A stretch of 64,000 nt of DNA, from NCBI GenBank assembly GCA_900542015.1, contig UQLY01000008.1, positions 1-64,000 of the forward strand. Reading direction: 5' to 3'. Below are positions 12,724 to 20,615 of the stretch, in pieces (positions within the stretch are counted from its first letter, which is position 1; each line of letters opens with the position of its first letter). This DNA comes from an uncultured Lachnospiraceae bacterium. GTDB lineage: Bacteria > Bacillota > Clostridia > Lachnospirales > Lachnospiraceae. The translations under genes were made by a program, and so were the position numbers. The notes below the pieces were generated by a model. That model made no database searches. It was not told where the DNA came from and worked only from the letters and a program-made list of their open reading frames with translations.

Positions 12724-13956
12724 TTATGCCTTATACCTTTGAAAACCATAGTAGGTAAAAGGAACCGTCAGTGCCGTCAATGGAATATACAACAGAGGAA
12801 GCACCGTAAAGGGCGTATAAATCCGGCTTCCGATCTGATACAATGTATAACTGCTCAAAAAATCATAGCTCATAATTGTTCCGTGAGGGCAAAGCGAAAA
12901 GAAGATCTGCCAGAAGGGCTGCGTAACCGACTGCCCCGCAATCGCCGGTACCATAAGGATCAAAAACGACAGAATAATCGTTCCAAACGCCGTTTTTAAT
13001 TTGGAAGACAAAAGCATAGTCAGACCGCTCATAGCCATACAGCCCAGATATCCCATCAGTAAAGTCAGAATCCAAGCCTGCTCCTGGGTAAGGGAATACA
13101 GCGACTTCCAAAGTTCCAATTGTATCATGGCGTCCTCTCCCGACGTCCCGTAGGCGAGCAATACGGCGGCATCGCCAATCAGAAGGAAGCCCCAGTAAAG
13201 GATTGTGGCAAGCATAAAACCTGCGGCAATCTTCATTTTGTTACCCGTTCTCTTTCCCAGACGGGTTGACAGATAGATGGCGTCAGCGCCCGTCTGGCAT
13301 TCTACGGCAAAGTCCGAAGCAAGAACGACGCAGATCACAACGACGCTTGCCAAAAGCAACGACACATTCATCTCCTTTACCTTTTCCCATCCCCCTGCAT
13401 ATTCGTATTCATACGGCTGCTTCAGATTGAGCGCATGTTCTCTGATATACTCCCGTTTTTCCCCGCTAAATTGCGCCTGCACCTCTTCCCGGCTCAGCCA
13501 TTCGTCATAAATCAGTTCCCGCCTGTGATAAAAGTCGTCCGCATCTGCAGGCGTCAGCCGGTTAATGGAAAAATAATCAAAATCCGAAAAACTGTCCCGG
13601 TAGGTATCATTGATCAAATCCCGCAAGTCGGAATAGCCCTGCTGTCTGGAATATCCCCTGTCATCCAGCCAGCCGTCCTGTGTCATATACTCCGGGTTCT
13701 GATACAGTTCATTATTTAAAGTGATTACCTTTGCCACGACCTCCTCCGTCACGTAACCGCTCCATTCTTTCTTTACCTCCCGCAGCTTTGCAATGGCAGG
13801 TATTCCGTTTATTTTTTCCCCATCCTCCCGGATGTAATAAGCGCTGTGAATATAGCCGATACACAAACCGACCGTCAGCAAAACCAATAAGCCGATCGCA
13901 GCGACGGAAGTTTTGCCGCGAATCATTTTCTTCATCTCATATTTTAAGATCGTCAT
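12724..13956 (-). CDS. ABC-2-type transporter permease
   Basis: This 410-aa integral membrane protein has one helix near residues 18-38, a large, probably extracytoplasmic loop (about 39-195), and about five further helices in the C-terminal half (for example KIAAGFMLATILYWGFLLIG and TAFGTIILSFLILMVPAIAG). This layout is typical of ABC-2 permeases paired with BcrA/NatA-type ATPases. Its start overlaps the stop of the ATPase gene by 4 bp, so translation is likely coupled. It is the last gene of a four-gene unit headed by an ECF sigma factor. The substrate is unknown; related systems export antimicrobial peptides, ions or lipids, or act in resistance. A long hairpin follows the stop. Confidence 0.85.
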   Translation of the reverse strand: MTILKYEMKKMIRGKTSVAAIGLLVLLTVGLCIGYIHSAYYIREDGEKINGIPAIAKLREVKKEWSGYVTEEVVAKVITLNNELYQNPEYMTQDGWLDDRGYSRQQGYSDLRDLINDTYRDSFSDFDYFSINRLTPADADDFYHRRELIYDEWLSREEVQAQFSGEKREYIREHALNLKQPYEYEYAGGWEKVKEMNVSLLLASVVVICVVLASDFAVECQTGADAIYLSTRLGKRTGNKMKIAAGFMLATILYWGFLLIGDAAVLLAYGTSGEDAMIQLELWKSLYSLTQEQAWILTLLMGYLGCMAMSGLTMLLSSKLKTAFGTIILSFLILMVPAIAGQSVTQPFWQIFFSLCPHGTIMSYDFLSSYTLYQIGSRIYTPFTVLPLLYIPLTALTVPFTYYGFQRYKA

Positions 13957-14825
13957 CCCTGTGCGCCCTCCTCTCCGAAATAGTACAGATAAGCGTCTTC
14001 CAAAGACGGCGTCGTCGTTTTCGCATTAACCGCGGGTGCATCCTCCGCAATCAGCCTCATCATAACGCCTCCCTGCTCCGCCCTCCGGCTGCAAACGATA
14101 TACCTTTCTTCCGCTTTCTCCGCTTCCTCCTGCGTCATCAGACACTTCCAGACTTTTCCGTGAATCTCCCGGGTCAGATCCTCCACCGTACCGGAAGTCC
14201 TGATTTTCCCGTCCTTCATAATCAGTATATTCCCGGCAATATTTTCCACGTCCGATACAATATGCGTCGACAGCAGGACAATCCTGTTTTCCGCCATTTC
14301 GCTGATCAGATTGCGAAACCGGATTCTTTCCTTCGGGTCCAGCCCCGCCGTCGGTTCGTCCAGTATCAGCACCTCCGGATCATTTAACATTGCCTGGGCG
14401 ATTCCCAGCCGCCGTTTCATACCGCCCGAAAATGTCCTGATTTTTCTGTTTCTGACCTTTTCCAAAGCTACGGTTGCAAGCAGTTCCCTGGTTTTTGCCC
14501 TGGCGTAATTTTTTTTCATTCCCTTTAACGCCGCAATGTAGAGAAGATATTCTTCCGCCGTAAACTGCGGATAATAACCAAATTCCTGCGGCAGGTATCC
14601 CAGCACGCTCCGGTACTTTTCCTCTTCCTTGCACACAGGTGTTCCGTTATAGATAATTTCTCCCCGGGTCGGCGCAAGCAGCGTACAGATCATCCGCATC
14701 AACGTCGTTTTACCCGCTCCGTTTGCTCCCAGCAATCCGTAGACTCCCTGCTCCAGCTTCAGACTTACGTCCTCTACTGCATAAAAGTCTCCGAATTTTT
14801 TACTAACCTGCTTCATTTCCAGCAT
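13953..14825 (-). CDS. ABC transporter ATP-binding protein
   Basis: This 290-aa ATPase of the BcrA/NatA group has Walker A (GANGAGKTT, about residues 33-41), the Q-loop region (LGYLPQEFGYY), the ABC signature (FSGGMKRRLGIA) and Walker B followed by the D-loop (VLILDEPTAGLDP). The last 70 residues form the accessory C-terminal region common in this group. It energises the membrane permease encoded next, with which it overlaps by 4 bp. Its start overlaps the preceding membrane protein by 23 bp. The compact arrangement behind an ECF sigma factor suggests induction by envelope stress or an extracellular compound, but the signal cannot be read from the sequence. Confidence 0.93.
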   Translation of the reverse strand: MLEMKQVSKKFGDFYAVEDVSLKLEQGVYGLLGANGAGKTTLMRMICTLLAPTRGEIIYNGTPVCKEEEKYRSVLGYLPQEFGYYPQFTAEEYLLYIAALKGMKKNYARAKTRELLATVALEKVRNRKIRTFSGGMKRRLGIAQAMLNDPEVLILDEPTAGLDPKERIRFRNLISEMAENRIVLLSTHIVSDVENIAGNILIMKDGKIRTSGTVEDLTREIHGKVWKCLMTQEEAEKAEERYIVCSRRAEQGGVMMRLIAEDAPAVNAKTTTPSLEDAYLYYFGEEGAQG

Positions 14826-15525
14826 AATCCACCTCCAAAATATGACCTGTATTGTCCATAATTTTCTTCATCGCAAATCCGATAAAAATGCAGGAAACGC
14901 CGATTAAAACAATCCATAAAAACGTTTGTACCTTTTCGTAGATTTTCATATATCTCGCGCTCCAGAACATAACCGCCATCCATACCGCTCCCGCTGTCTC
15001 CGATAAATATTCCGTCCCGCTCTTTTGCACTGTCATAACGGTCAGGCAGACAAGCAGAGTAGAATTGTAAGGCACCAGAAAACGGATGACCAACTGTAAC
15101 AAAGAAAAGTCCAGCCAATGACTCCCCATCAAAATCCAGACCGTCGCCATACACAGATCATACATGCCAAGCAGAAGAAACCGCGCCAGATAAGCCTTTT
15201 TTAATCCGAACCTGGTACACAGCTCCACATCCGTAGCATGAAATCTGATATTTTTATAAAACTCCGGCATTGAAGATAACACCAGCACCGGCGTCGCAAC
15301 CGAAAGCATCTGATCCGTATGCTCCGCCCCGTTTACGGAAAAAAGAAACATGACGCAAACCATACACAAAAAGATTACCCCCTTGATCAGCCAGGTCTGC
15401 AAAGAGATAAAACGCATCTGCCCGAATACAAACTCTGCTCCGCCCGCTTCCTGCCTCTTTTGATTTTCCATGACAATCTTTTTAGATAGTGCAATGGTCT
15501 CTTCCAACTTCTGCGGTTTCATCAT
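14803..15525 (-). CDS. Membrane protein between ECF sigma factor and ABC transporter
   Basis: This 240-aa protein has a cytoplasmic N-terminus of about 45 residues (MMKPQKLEETIALSKKIVME) and about six hydrophobic helices. I do not recognise a named family. It overlaps the sigma-factor stop by 4 bp and the ATPase start by 23 bp, so it is certainly part of this operon. In such sigma-X-ABC arrangements the X gene often encodes either the anti-sigma factor or a second transporter subunit. The polytopic nature and lack of a visible zinc-binding anti-sigma motif make a transporter-associated membrane subunit slightly more likely. A membrane anti-sigma role remains open. Confidence 0.75.
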   Translation of the reverse strand: MMKPQKLEETIALSKKIVMENQKRQEAGGAEFVFGQMRFISLQTWLIKGVIFLCMVCVMFLFSVNGAEHTDQMLSVATPVLVLSSMPEFYKNIRFHATDVELCTRFGLKKAYLARFLLLGMYDLCMATVWILMGSHWLDFSLLQLVIRFLVPYNSTLLVCLTVMTVQKSGTEYLSETAGAVWMAVMFWSARYMKIYEKVQTFLWIVLIGVSCIFIGFAMKKIMDNTGHILEVDYAGNEAG

Positions 15526-16067
15526 AAAAAGTCCTCCTTTCTCAGCACCGTTTTCAGGTTTTCCTTCGCCTCCTTCAGCCGATATTTGATATTCGACTGG
15601 CTCTGCCCCAGAATTTCGGCAATTTCCCTGATTTTTAACTCCTGAAAGTAATACAGCAAAACGACTTCCTTCTGTTCCTTCGGAAGTTTCTCCAAAGCGT
15701 CCTCTATACTGACCGCCTCCGCCAGCTCGTTACCGAAACGCGAGGCTTTTTCATCCTGCAGCCCTTTTTCGCATTCCTCCGGCGAAACGGAACGCGGCAT
15801 TTTTTCCTGCTGTTCGTAATAGTTTTTGCACAAATTTCCAGCTATGACATACAATAAATTTTTTGCCCTGCCCCGATGCTCGTACCGGTCAAGAGCCTTA
15901 AAGAAATTCAAAAAAGTCTGCTGGGTCAGGTCTTCCGCCTGCATATAATCCCGAAGCTTTCTATAACAATAATTCAAAATCGCTTCATAATATTTTCTGA
16001 CAAACTTTTCCACAGCCTCTTCCCTGCCGTTTTTAATCTGCAGCATCAGAAAGAAATCCTCGTCCAC
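15522..16067 (-). CDS. ECF-type RNA polymerase sigma factor
   Basis: This 181-aa sigma-70 family protein contains region 2 (residues about 20-90, with DYMQAEDLTQQTFLNFFKAL) and region 4 (about 120-175, with LPKEQKEVVLLYYFQELKIR and the helix-turn-helix EIAEILGQSQSNIKYRL). It lacks regions 1.1 and 3, as ECF sigma factors do. Translation starts at GTG (16067), with AGGAGG seven bases upstream. It directs transcription of a small regulon that probably includes its own operon. A TATACT -10-like box lies about 40 bp upstream. No cognate anti-sigma gene is obvious unless it is the next gene. Confidence 0.9.
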   Translation of the reverse strand: MDEDFFLMLQIKNGREEAVEKFVRKYYEAILNYCYRKLRDYMQAEDLTQQTFLNFFKALDRYEHRGRAKNLLYVIAGNLCKNYYEQQEKMPRSVSPEECEKGLQDEKASRFGNELAEAVSIEDALEKLPKEQKEVVLLYYFQELKIREIAEILGQSQSNIKYRLKEAKENLKTVLRKEDFL

Positions 16068-16201
16068 CGTATTACCTCCTCTCCTTTGTATTTTTTGGCG
16101 CTTCCTGCGCGCCCGGTCGAAAGCTTTCTAATCAGTATAACAGGCGACCGCATCAAAAAGTCAGGCGAACCGGAAGAAAATTCAATTTTGCCCCGCAGGT
16201 A

Positions 16202-16231
16202 TTGGTGGAATCGGGCAAAATATATTATAAT
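16202..16231 (+). promoter_or_regulatory. Predicted promoter of the YitT-family gene
   Basis: TTGGTG (16202-16207) and TATAAT (16226-16231) are separated by 18 bp, about 40 bp upstream of the start at 16270. Confidence 0.5.
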
Positions 16232-16269
16232 AATAGCAACAAAAAGCCTGCAAAGGAGGAAACAACGCT

Positions 16270-17130
16270 ATGAAATTTGATTGGAAAGAAGACGGAAAAA
16301 GAATCCTGATCATTTGCCTTGCCTCTGTGGTCATGGCTGTCAATATTAAATCCTTTGTGCATACGGGCGGACTTTATCCCGGCGGCGCAACGGGACTTGC
16401 CCTGCTGATCCAGCGGATCGCCGAGCTGTTCTTTCATATTTCCGTCCCCTATACGCTCATCAATCTTGCTTTAAACGCGGTCCCGGTTTATATCGGTTTT
16501 AAACATATCGGCAAAAAATTCACCCTGTATTCCTGTCTGATGATTGTCTTAACCAGCGTGCTGACCGACCTGATCCCCGGCTATGTGATCACCTATGATA
16601 TTTTACTGATCAGCATATTCGGCGGCATCATCAACGGCTGTGTGATCAGTCTCTGCCTTGCCATGAACGCCACAACGGGCGGCACGGACTTTATCGCCAT
16701 CTTTTTATCCGAAAAAAAGGGCATTGATTCCTGGAACGTCGTACTCGGCTTCAACGTCATCATCCTCGGCGCCGCAGGTATCTTATTCGGCTGGAACAAA
16801 GCGCTTTACTCCATTATTTTCCAGTACGCTTCCACCCAGGTGCTTCACGCGCTTTACAAAAAATACCAGCAGCAAACCTTATTTGTGGTTACAAACCGTG
16901 CCAAAGAAGTCTACCGCGCCATCGCAGATATCAGCAACCACGGCGCTACTATCATAGAAGGCGAAGGCTCTTACGAACACCATGAACGCAAGATCGTCTA
17001 TTCCGTCGTTTCCCGCGCCGAAAGCAAACCGATCATCCGCGCCGTTAAACAGGCTGATCCCCACGCCTTTATCAATGTCATGAAAACCGAACAGATTTCC
17101 GGCAGATTTTATCAAAAGCCGAATGAATAA
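16270..17130 (+). CDS. YitT family membrane protein (DUF161/DUF2179)
   Basis: This 286-aa protein has about five to six membrane helices in residues 10-190, followed by a cytosolic C-terminal DUF2179 domain (about 195-280, beginning QTLFVVTNRAKEVYRAIADI). That order is the standard YitT architecture. The motif ATTGGTDFIA and the first-helix phrase GGLYPGGATGLALL are characteristic. AAAGGAGGAAACAACGCT precedes the ATG. The molecular function of YitT proteins is not established; they are thought to be transporters. The gene is divergent from the sigma-factor operon and is followed by a 52-aa ORF about 45 bp downstream. Confidence 0.9.
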   Translation: MKFDWKEDGKRILIICLASVVMAVNIKSFVHTGGLYPGGATGLALLIQRIAELFFHISVPYTLINLALNAVPVYIGFKHIGKKFTLYSCLMIVLTSVLTDLIPGYVITYDILLISIFGGIINGCVISLCLAMNATTGGTDFIAIFLSEKKGIDSWNVVLGFNVIILGAAGILFGWNKALYSIIFQYASTQVLHALYKKYQQQTLFVVTNRAKEVYRAIADISNHGATIIEGEGSYEHHERKIVYSVVSRAESKPIIRAVKQADPHAFINVMKTEQISGRFYQKPNE

Positions 17131-17174
17131 TTGAGAATTGTGCATACTGAATCTTAGAAAGGATGGTATGTAAA

Positions 17175-17333
17175 ATGTCCAATCAGAAAAAAGAAAAGAA
17201 TGTGTATGACGACGGAAATATTCCCGGCGTTGATCTGCCAAAGACAGAAAACAAAAAAGAAAGTTCTTCCGGTATTGTAGAACCTTTGCCGGAATCAACA
17301 CGACCCAGAAAAGACGGACCGGGCGGAGAATAA
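17175..17333 (+). CDS. Small hydrophilic protein, 52 aa
   Basis: The ORF runs from ATG at 17175 to TAA at 17333 and is preceded by AGAAAGGATGG, a reasonable ribosome binding site. The product is highly charged and has no hydrophobic segment. It begins MSNQKKEKNVYDDGNIPG and ends RPRKDGPGGE, and is rich in Lys, Glu, Ser and Pro, so it is probably disordered. I recognise no family. It follows the YitT gene by 44 bp on the same strand and may be cotranscribed. The coding call rests on the RBS, the clean ORF and the composition. Confidence 0.6.
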   Translation: MSNQKKEKNVYDDGNIPGVDLPKTENKKESSSGIVEPLPESTRPRKDGPGGE

Positions 17334-17348
17334 ATTTCTCCCCCGGTT

Positions 17349-17590
17349 TCATGATCCTTCCTGCACTCCTTCGTTCCAATACAGATCCACATACTCCTTT
17401 GCCTGTTCCGGTCCGACCTGCATTTTCACGACAATTTTTTCCCTTGTATCCTCTTTTGAAGCGCCAAACTCTTTACATGTCTCTATCAGCGCTTTCATAC
17501 CGGCTATGATTCCCTTTTCAATCCCTTTTTCCCATGTAACTCCCTTCCGGCTTTGTGAAACAGCTTCTGTTTCCTTCAGCCAATTTTAAT
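17349..17590 (-). pseudogene. C-terminal remnant of a PD-(D/E)XK (Rpn-like) transposase
   Basis: Reading the minus strand towards TGA at 17349-17351 gives WEKGIEKGIIAGMKALIE, then a phrase like CKEFGASKEDTREKIVVKMQ, ending in YVDLYWNEGVQEGS. The EKGIEKG motif followed by a helical tail is the usual C-terminal end of Rpn/PD-(D/E)XK transposase-like nucleases. The catalytic N-terminal domain is missing and there is no start codon or RBS in this frame. An intact family member lies at 60111-61034. This is a decayed mobile-element scar. Upstream to 17862 I see only the degV promoter region, with TATAAT at 17820-17825. Confidence 0.65.
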
Positions 17591-17862
17591 TTGTGTTTTG
17601 TGAAATATGGCTGAAACGCCGAAACCGGATTTACCGGTATATCGTCCCGAGCGGGACTGGGATTTTCACAAAAGGCTGCACTGATAAATGCAACAACCCT
17701 TTCTTTTTTCATTATAGAAATCCTCTTTGATTTTGTCAACCGTATTTAAATAATATTTTTATCTTTTTCCGTTTATGATTATTCTGTATAAAATCTGCGG
17801 ATTTTACCGGAAATTGTGTTATAATGTTTTCATACTCAAAAAAGAATAAGGAGATTGGCGAA

Positions 17863-18732
17863 ATGAGAGAATTTATAATTTCCACCGAAAGCAACTGCGA
17901 TCTTCCCGCGGATTACGTAACAGAAAATAATATCTGCGTAATTCCGCATTATTATACGGTTGATGAGGAGGTTTACGGCGACGGCAGGGAATTATCCTGC
18001 AAAGAATTTTATGACGAAATGCGGAATTTGAAAAAAGTCGGAACCATGGCGAGCAATCCCGCTGTTATAGAAGAAAAATTTACGACCTACGCCAAAGAAG
18101 GCAAAGACATCTTACATATCAGTTTTTCTTCCGCACTGAGCGGCGGCTGCGGCAATATTCAAATGGCAGCGAAACAAATCATGGAAGAATATCCCGATAT
18201 GCACATCATCGTCGTTGATACCCTTGCGGCGTCTTTAGGCGAAGCGCTGATGATCATGAAGGCTCTGGAACTGAAAAAAGCAGGCAAAAGTCTGGAAGAA
18301 ACCGCTCAGAGCATTGAAGAACTGGTTCCCCACATCTGCACCTTATTTACCGTAGACGACTTAAATTATCTCTACCGGGGCGGACGTTTATCCAAGACAA
18401 CCGCGGTCGTCGGAACGCTTGTCAATATCAAACCTATCCTTCGTATTGATGAAGAAGGCAGGCTGGTGGCGCTTTCCAAGACCCGGGGACGCAACAAATC
18501 CCTGCAGCTTATGACAAATATGATGGAAGAACATCTGGGAAGTTTCCGCGACCGGCAGATTACCATCGGCATCATCCACGGTGACTGTGAAGAGGACGCT
18601 TTGAATTTAAAAAAGATGATAGAAGAAAAATACGGTTATCATGATTTTTATATTCAGCCCATCGGTCCCAGCATCGGAGCTCATTCCGGTCCGGGCACGG
18701 TAGGTCTGATCTTCCTCGGCGATCATCGTTAA
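17863..18732 (+). CDS. DegV family fatty-acid-binding protein
   Basis: This 289-aa protein starts at ATG 17863, after AAGGAG with suitable spacing; an ATG 39 bp earlier lacks a ribosome binding site. DegV hallmarks are the N-terminal IISTESNCDLP, the central SSALSGGCGN, the loop YLYRGGRLSK and the C-terminal GAHSGPGTVGLIF. These proteins bind fatty acids; in Firmicutes, FakB homologues present fatty acids to the kinase FakA for phospholipid synthesis. No fakA lies nearby, so the partner is elsewhere. A strong hairpin follows the stop. TATAAT lies about 38 bp upstream of the start. Confidence 0.92.
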   Translation: MREFIISTESNCDLPADYVTENNICVIPHYYTVDEEVYGDGRELSCKEFYDEMRNLKKVGTMASNPAVIEEKFTTYAKEGKDILHISFSSALSGGCGNIQMAAKQIMEEYPDMHIIVVDTLAASLGEALMIMKALELKKAGKSLEETAQSIEELVPHICTLFTVDDLNYLYRGGRLSKTTAVVGTLVNIKPILRIDEEGRLVALSKTRGRNKSLQLMTNMMEEHLGSFRDRQITIGIIHGDCEEDALNLKKMIEEKYGYHDFYIQPIGPSIGAHSGPGTVGLIFLGDHR

Positions 18733-18736
18733 ATAC

Positions 18737-18780
18737 CGGCGGCTGCGCGCAAATCAATTTGGATTCGCGCGCAGCCGCCG
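18737..18780. terminator. Bidirectional intrinsic terminator
   Basis: Arms of 14 bp (18737-18750 and 18767-18780) are perfectly complementary and GC-rich, with a 16-nt A/T-rich loop and CTCTTTT on the + side. It separates the convergent degV and XRE genes. Confidence 0.85.
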
Positions 18781-18785
18781 CTCTT

Positions 18786-19790
18786 TTATCTTTTCAGCAC
18801 CCCTTTTATGATATTTTCAAGCGCTGCATAAAACACTCCCGCGACGGGCCAGATGATCCATGATTTATGCCATACCCGCTGATCAAAATAAAAATTGACG
18901 CCCAGATAAATTGCAACAATGATACACCAGTAGGCTCCCGAGAAAAAAGAAATCTTCTGGTTGAATTTTTTATTCTCTTCCGTATAATCTCCCTCCTGCA
19001 GCAGCTTTTCATAACTGCCGTGAATCATACCGGACCATACAAAGAAATATACGCCGCAGGCAATCAGAAACAGTAATATTCCCACACAATAGACATACAC
19101 CATATCCTCTGCATCTGCCGCCGCAGCAAGCAGCATCGGTATTACCCCCACGATACACAAGGCAACGCCCGTTGCAATGCTTTTTCTAAAAGTTGTTTCA
19201 AATGCTTCCTTTCTCTTTTCTACCGCTTCCCGTACTCCATACCCGATGGAAATCATTTCTTTTTCCAGATATTCGTATTGAGACAACTGCATACCGTTTA
19301 AAATAACAACCGTTGTTGCAATCGCCACCATCACCAATAAAACGGCAGTTCCCAAGCCTCCCGCCATATTTTCCGTCACGGATACTACCTTGTATTCCGA
19401 CATCCCGCCCAATACGATCAGACAGATGGGCGATATCACATAAGAGGCAATCGCCAAAGCCATTCTTTTTGCGGTTTCTGCTGTTTTATCCATAAAAGCC
19501 GTCGCCTCTTCCATAGATACGCTTCGCGCCGGTTCCTCCGATATGTCCGCATTGCCGCCTTCGTCGCCTCCTGCAAAATCCGAGTCCTCTTCCGTATCTT
19601 CTTTTAATAAATAATCCGTACTGACCGCAAAGATATTGCTGATCTTAATAATTTTATCCAAATCCGGCACGGACTGCCCGCTTTCCCATTTGCTGACGGA
19701 TTGTCTGGAAATATCCATTCTATCCGCGAGTTCCTCCTGGGACCATCCCTTTTGTTTCCTGAGTAGTGTTATTTTTTCCGCTAAAGTCAT
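18786..19790 (-). CDS. XRE-family HTH regulator with C-terminal membrane domain
   Basis: This is a 334-aa protein. Residues 5-60 form a Cro/CI-type helix-turn-helix (WSQEELADRMDISRQSVSKW). An acidic linker follows (about 62-90), then about four to five membrane helices (about 110-330, for example GTAVLLVMVAIATTVVILNG). HTH-plus-membrane proteins of this design are common in Lachnospiraceae and are thought to sense envelope or ion status; their targets are usually adjacent genes or themselves. A perfect 12-bp palindrome lies in its upstream region. It is convergent with degV. Confidence 0.88.
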   Translation of the reverse strand: MTLAEKITLLRKQKGWSQEELADRMDISRQSVSKWESGQSVPDLDKIIKISNIFAVSTDYLLKEDTEEDSDFAGGDEGGNADISEEPARSVSMEEATAFMDKTAETAKRMALAIASYVISPICLIVLGGMSEYKVVSVTENMAGGLGTAVLLVMVAIATTVVILNGMQLSQYEYLEKEMISIGYGVREAVEKRKEAFETTFRKSIATGVALCIVGVIPMLLAAAADAEDMVYVYCVGILLFLIACGVYFFVWSGMIHGSYEKLLQEGDYTEENKKFNQKISFFSGAYWCIIVAIYLGVNFYFDQRVWHKSWIIWPVAGVFYAALENIIKGVLKR

Positions 19791-19844
19791 TCTCTATCTT
19801 CCCTTTCTCATATTCCTTTGCATATTTTATTTTTTTAGCATTCA

Positions 19845-19856
19845 AACGATATCGTT
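19845..19856. promoter_or_regulatory. Palindrome AACGATATCGTT, candidate XRE operator
   Basis: This is a perfect 12-bp palindrome 55 bp upstream of the XRE start. It is just downstream of a TGC-TATGAT extended -10-like sequence on the minus strand. Its position fits autoregulation. Confidence 0.45.
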
Positions 19857-20057
19857 GCAAAAATCATAGCAAGAATCCCGGTTGACAACCAGCAAGTGCC
19901 CTAGGAAATTCGTCAACTGACAGTTGCATTTTCTCGTTTTTCTTATATGTCTATTATATATCACATGTTATGATTGATCTGTAAGATAAATAATGATATC
20001 ATAAAAAGCGGGGAAAATAAATAGTCTGGATAGTCATAATAAGCATCGGAACAATCT

Positions 20058-20429
20058 ATGGATTCAAATCTTACTCCAATAGGATGCTATCAAGCTGCCT
20101 TTAATTCTTATCTTCCCTACAATCTGCCATCCATGTGCATTTATCAATCTACAGGTTTAGAAAAGCATATTTTGAAAAGGCATCCGGAATGTATAAAGTA
20201 CATCCGTAAAATTCCATCTATTATATCTCATCCCGATTACATCGGCATCAACCCTAATGAACCTATGACCAGCTTTGAACTGGTAAAAATTTTTCCCGAT
20301 AATATTCAAATCGGAATCAAGCTGGATACTAAAAAAAATTACCTATATGTCGCAACGCTGCACAGTATAACAGCCGCAAAGCTAGAACGGAATGTATCCA
20401 GCGGAAGATTAAAAAAATTTGACAATTAA
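20058..20429 (+). CDS. PBECR-like nuclease-fold protein (solitary domain)
   Basis: This 123-aa protein carries motifs of the phage-Barnase-EndoU-ColicinE5/D-RelE (PBECR) nuclease families. These are IYQSTGLEKHILKRHPE near residue 35, ISHPDYIGINPNEP near 65, FELVKIFPDNIQIGIKLD, and the C-terminal block YLYVATLHSITAAKL with GRLKKF. In phages and integrative elements this fold is usually the C-terminal domain of a larger MuF-type or toxin protein; here it stands alone and lacks an export signal. The conserved H-x-x-K-R-H cluster is a plausible active site. The ribosome binding site is weak. It may be a mobile-element remnant, a toxin or a captured regulatory nuclease. About 130 bp of downstream sequence before the hairpin at 20564 holds no gene I can defend. 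Confidence 0.65.
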   Translation: MDSNLTPIGCYQAAFNSYLPYNLPSMCIYQSTGLEKHILKRHPECIKYIRKIPSIISHPDYIGINPNEPMTSFELVKIFPDNIQIGIKLDTKKNYLYVATLHSITAAKLERNVSSGRLKKFDN

Positions 20430-20563
20430 ATTTGCATCCTTTATACTAACGATACATAAAATAAGAATCAATTGGATTGTAAAGGTCGGAAAGGCTCCCG
20501 ACACACTCGAAAGAGTACCTGAGATGATGGATACGCCGCCCATCTTGCATTCTGATGATTAAC

Positions 20564-20588
20564 CGAGTAGGAGCGTCCCTCCTACTCG
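20564..20588. terminator. Hairpin terminator
   Basis: The perfect 10-bp stem CGAGTAGGAG/CTCCTACTCG has a 5-nt loop and is followed by ATTTG. It lies between the PBECR-like gene and the convergent DUF1848 gene. Confidence 0.65.
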
Positions 20589-20615
20589 ATTTGTATACGC
20601 AAGCCATTTCTAACA

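Noticed and set aside
20400..20415. A AAA AAA slippery run near the end of the PBECR-like gene
   Set aside because: A -1 shift there meets a stop within two codons, and the zero-frame end (GRLKKF) already matches the family's usual C-terminus.
20440..20562. Coding-like frame after the PBECR-like gene ending HSDD
   Set aside because: No start codon with a ribosome binding site and out of frame with the nuclease gene; at most a decayed end.
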